This document shows, in pieces, positions 62,025 to 64,000 of a stretch of 64,000 nucleotides of DNA. Below the pieces are notes generated by a model. That model did no database searches and had not been told where the DNA came from. It saw only the letters and a program-made list of their open reading frames with translations. Both the position numbers and the translations under genes were made by a program. Within the stretch, counting starts at the first letter, position 1. Each line of letters begins with the position of its first letter. This DNA comes from Strongylocentrotus purpuratus. Its lineage: Eukaryota; Echinodermata; Echinoidea; Camarodonta; Strongylocentrotidae. The stretch is taken from NCBI RefSeq assembly GCF_000002235.5, contig NW_022145615.1, positions 15,920,712-15,984,711 of the forward strand, written 5' to 3'.

Positions 62025-62384
62025 AACGCGTAACCATGGAAATACTACGAACGCTGACCACAACCAGTTCAAAGTACAACATATACGCAGTCACAATCAG
62101 ACGTAAACACGGCGAACGATTTCATACGACACTCAGCTGTATGGTTCGGAATTATTACCGAACAAAGGAAGCAAACTTCGGCTCTGACGCCCTAGCTGTC
62201 AATCATACAAAAATGGATACCAAAAACACTGAAATTTCAGGCTTTAAACAGGTGACGCACTTTACACATAGGTGACGCACACATGGCGTTCCATACACAT
62301 GCAAACGAAACGTGAACGGACATTTCAGGAAAAGAATCAAGTTTGTACCTTAAATATGACTTTTTTGATAATTTTTCTTAGTTA

Positions 62385-62435
62385 AGTAAGACTTATACTT
62401 AAGTGAAATACTTAAGTGAAATACTTAAGTGAAAA
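62385..62435 (+). repeat. Short tandem repeat, ATACTTAAGTGAA unit
   Basis: About three and a half copies of a 13-bp unit. Confidence 0.8.
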
Positions 62436-62519
62436 AATCATTAAAAATAGAGGGTTTGACTGAAATATCACAATTTTGGTATTGAAAAAACCGGAAAATA
62501 GTATGCTCTCTCGTCGCAC

Positions 62520-62650
62520 TCAAATTTGTAACGTTAAGCGAATGGCGGGTCTTTTACATCCAATCAGAAGGAACAAGAACGTTGATTCGTGGGCGGGGCG
62601 CGGGCGGGTAATTCAAATGAGGCGGAGACCGATTAAACGTAACTGCGCAA
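62520..62650 (+). promoter_or_regulatory. GC-box and CCAAT-containing stretch, possible promoter
   Basis: ATCCAATCAGAA (CCAAT box) at about 62559 lies 30-odd bases before GGGCGGGGCGCGGGCGG, a GC-box cluster. No coding exon follows within the window, so this may be chance or part of a repeat. Confidence 0.25.
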
Positions 62651-63100
62651 GCGCTAAATGTAAGGAATATTGCTTCGTGCTCAGTGGAACAACCGACGGT
62701 ATAGAGACTGAAGCTTTCGGTCTAATGTAGGCATAGGTCTAGTCTATAGATTCTAGACCTCTAAAAGATCTGAGATTAGTCTAGACCTAGATCTATATTA
62801 GATCTATCCCAAAAAAAGAGAAGAGTATGAATTTACAAATAGTACCAAAAAATAGAAGAAAAAAAGAAATAGATCTAGATCTAGGTCTAGATCTAAAGTG
62901 AAAGGCGTAAATACTCTAAAAAAGAATGAAACGCCGATAATACCAAACAACAACAACAACAACTAACTGTTACTGTTAGGCCTAGGCCTATCTCGGAAGG
63001 CCATCTCGGAATGGCCAAAACTAAAGCCTAAAGGCAAAGCAGTTGGGCCTTTCGTTTCGGCATCATCTAACTGAATCCGGGCTAACTCGCCCCACGGGAC

Positions 63101-63141
63101 ATCTCGCCCCGGCCTCAAAGACTGGGGCGAGATGTCCCGAC
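63101..63141. repeat. Perfect 15-bp hairpin next to a MITE-like end
   Basis: GGGACATCTCGCCCC and its exact inverse flank a 13-nt loop. ATCCGGGCTAACTCG just upstream (63075) resembles the end of the MITE at 2403-2578, so this may be a relative of it. Confidence 0.6.
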
Positions 63142-63539
63142 AAATTTAATCGATCGAGAGATACCAATGTGTATATGTTTGTGCTCATTGTGACTTAATA
63201 ATGCCATTTTCAACCACAATCTGTAATGTAATTGTGTTAAATGATACTATTGAAGACAATCTATAACTTCTCTTTAGGTAAAATGACAAAAAAACGGCAT
63301 TTCGGACCATTTACTCACAGCTCGCAAATCGCATTGCCGCACGTACATTAAATGTGCGTTGTATCTACTCGGACCACTGAAATTCGAGCAGTGTTTTTGT
63401 CGGTAAATCACTGCAAAAATATCATTTTTATCTCGTATGAAGGTCTATTTTTATTCCTGACACAGATTTCATTATCGAGAAGTCGAATATAATACATTTT
63501 AGACGAGATGGTTGATGTTTGTTCACATTCTTTCGTCCT

Positions 63540-63702
63540 GGCCGTAAATTAGCAGACTACTGCCTAGTGCTACCGCAGCAGCTCAGCTCAGTGTGCAGCT
63601 AGCAGTACAGCGCCGCCGGCCGGGTCGGCGGGGGAATTCACTGACTCGTGCCGGGCTGCTGCACTGCATTGCATGATTGTACTGCCCAATTTGATCGAGT
63701 GA
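63540..63702 (+). promoter_or_regulatory. GC-rich stretch, possible 5' end of a gene beyond the window
   Basis: The densest GC/CpG patch in the last 5 kb (GCGCCGCCGGCCGGGTCGGC) contrasts with AT-rich flanks, and a donor-like GTGAGTATAA follows at 63703. It has no clear start codon context. A noncoding first exon is one reading; an unrelated GC patch is another. Confidence 0.25.
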
Positions 63703-64000
63703 TGTGTGAGTATAACTAATCAAACTAGATCTATATCTACTGTATTATCATTATTCATTCCGAGTAGAATATCCAATTTGATTTAAACTAGACCTAGACT
63801 CTAGATCTATATCTACTGTAGCTACATCATTATCATACACTAGATTAGTCATTCAGAGTAGAATATTCGATTAATAAAGGAATGGAATTTTTCTTTTTCA
63901 TAATCAGATAATCATATTTTACTCCTAAAAGTTACCCAAAAAAAATGTATTTGGTGGATCTCAGATATCATTAGACCCCCAATTATTTTTGGTAAGGCTA
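63703..64000. repeat. Local duplication in AT-rich end of window
   Basis: AGATCTATATCTACTGTA and GAGTAGAATAT occur in both 63725-63775 and 63800-63870, a decayed tandem copy of about 75-85 bp. No gene. Confidence 0.6.

Noticed and set aside
61471-62106. 211-codon plus-strand frame
   Set aside because: Much of it is translated tandem repeat (61795-61862 and 61965-62024) and poly-Lys/Pro from A and C runs.

Overview
The window is animal genomic DNA dominated by repeats, with one recognisable host gene. Intron-rich gene structure, many kinds of DNA transposon, several LINE lineages, a tyrosine-recombinase retrotransposon and Helentron-like repeats suggest a marine invertebrate, possibly an echinoderm such as a sea urchin. 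That placement is inference; nothing here fixes the species.

The host gene is PIGB (GPI mannosyltransferase 3), on the + strand from 9487 to 31001. I can place 13 coding exons that join in frame into 568 residues, close to the usual family length. Two of its 12 introns carry U12-type (minor spliceosome) signals. Intron 1 is AT-AC, with an ATATCCTTT donor and a CCCTTAAC branch site. Intron 3 is GT-AG, with a GTATCCTTT donor and an ACCTTAAC branch site. The other ten look like ordinary U2 introns. Intron 8 (8.2 kb) has swallowed a PAT/Ngaro-like retrotransposon, a TTAA-flanked MITE and a mariner-type MITE. Intron 10 holds a decayed duplicate of part of exon 10. Introns 2, 7, 11 and 12 hold copies of a Helentron-like repeat whose internal units carry AGGTCAAAGGTCA, a DR1-type nuclear receptor site.

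1-9486, upstream of PIGB: duplicated segments, a 17-bp minisatellite, a 0.9-kb foldback, a 176-bp MITE with a telomere-like core, and a three-level nest. In the nest a LINE reverse-transcriptase gene is split by a TIR element, which itself contains a second LINE in antisense. A Rex1/CR1-like LINE relic follows.

31002-40600, downstream of PIGB: a piggyBac-like MITE with TTAA flanks, a foldback repeat, a (C/T)-rich minisatellite, SINE relics, a LINE tail and a small basic open frame. 40616-45715: an RTE-like LINE split by a 3.39-kb TIR element (target duplication CTAT) and by a 198-bp hAT-type MITE (8-bp target duplication). The 3.39-kb element carries eight copies of a 15-bp CpG-containing motif in both orientations and no convincing gene; it is the least explained object in the window.

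46500-58300: a dense field of foldback elements, several with clear 8- or 9-bp target duplications, a minisatellite built from 77- and 110-bp units, and LINE fragments. 58300-64000: purine/pyrimidine tracts, a hAT-type composite, short tandem repeats, and a GC-rich stretch near 63.6 kb that could be the 5' end of a gene lying beyond the window.

No rRNA, CRISPR array or intact tRNA gene was seen, nor any second host protein gene.
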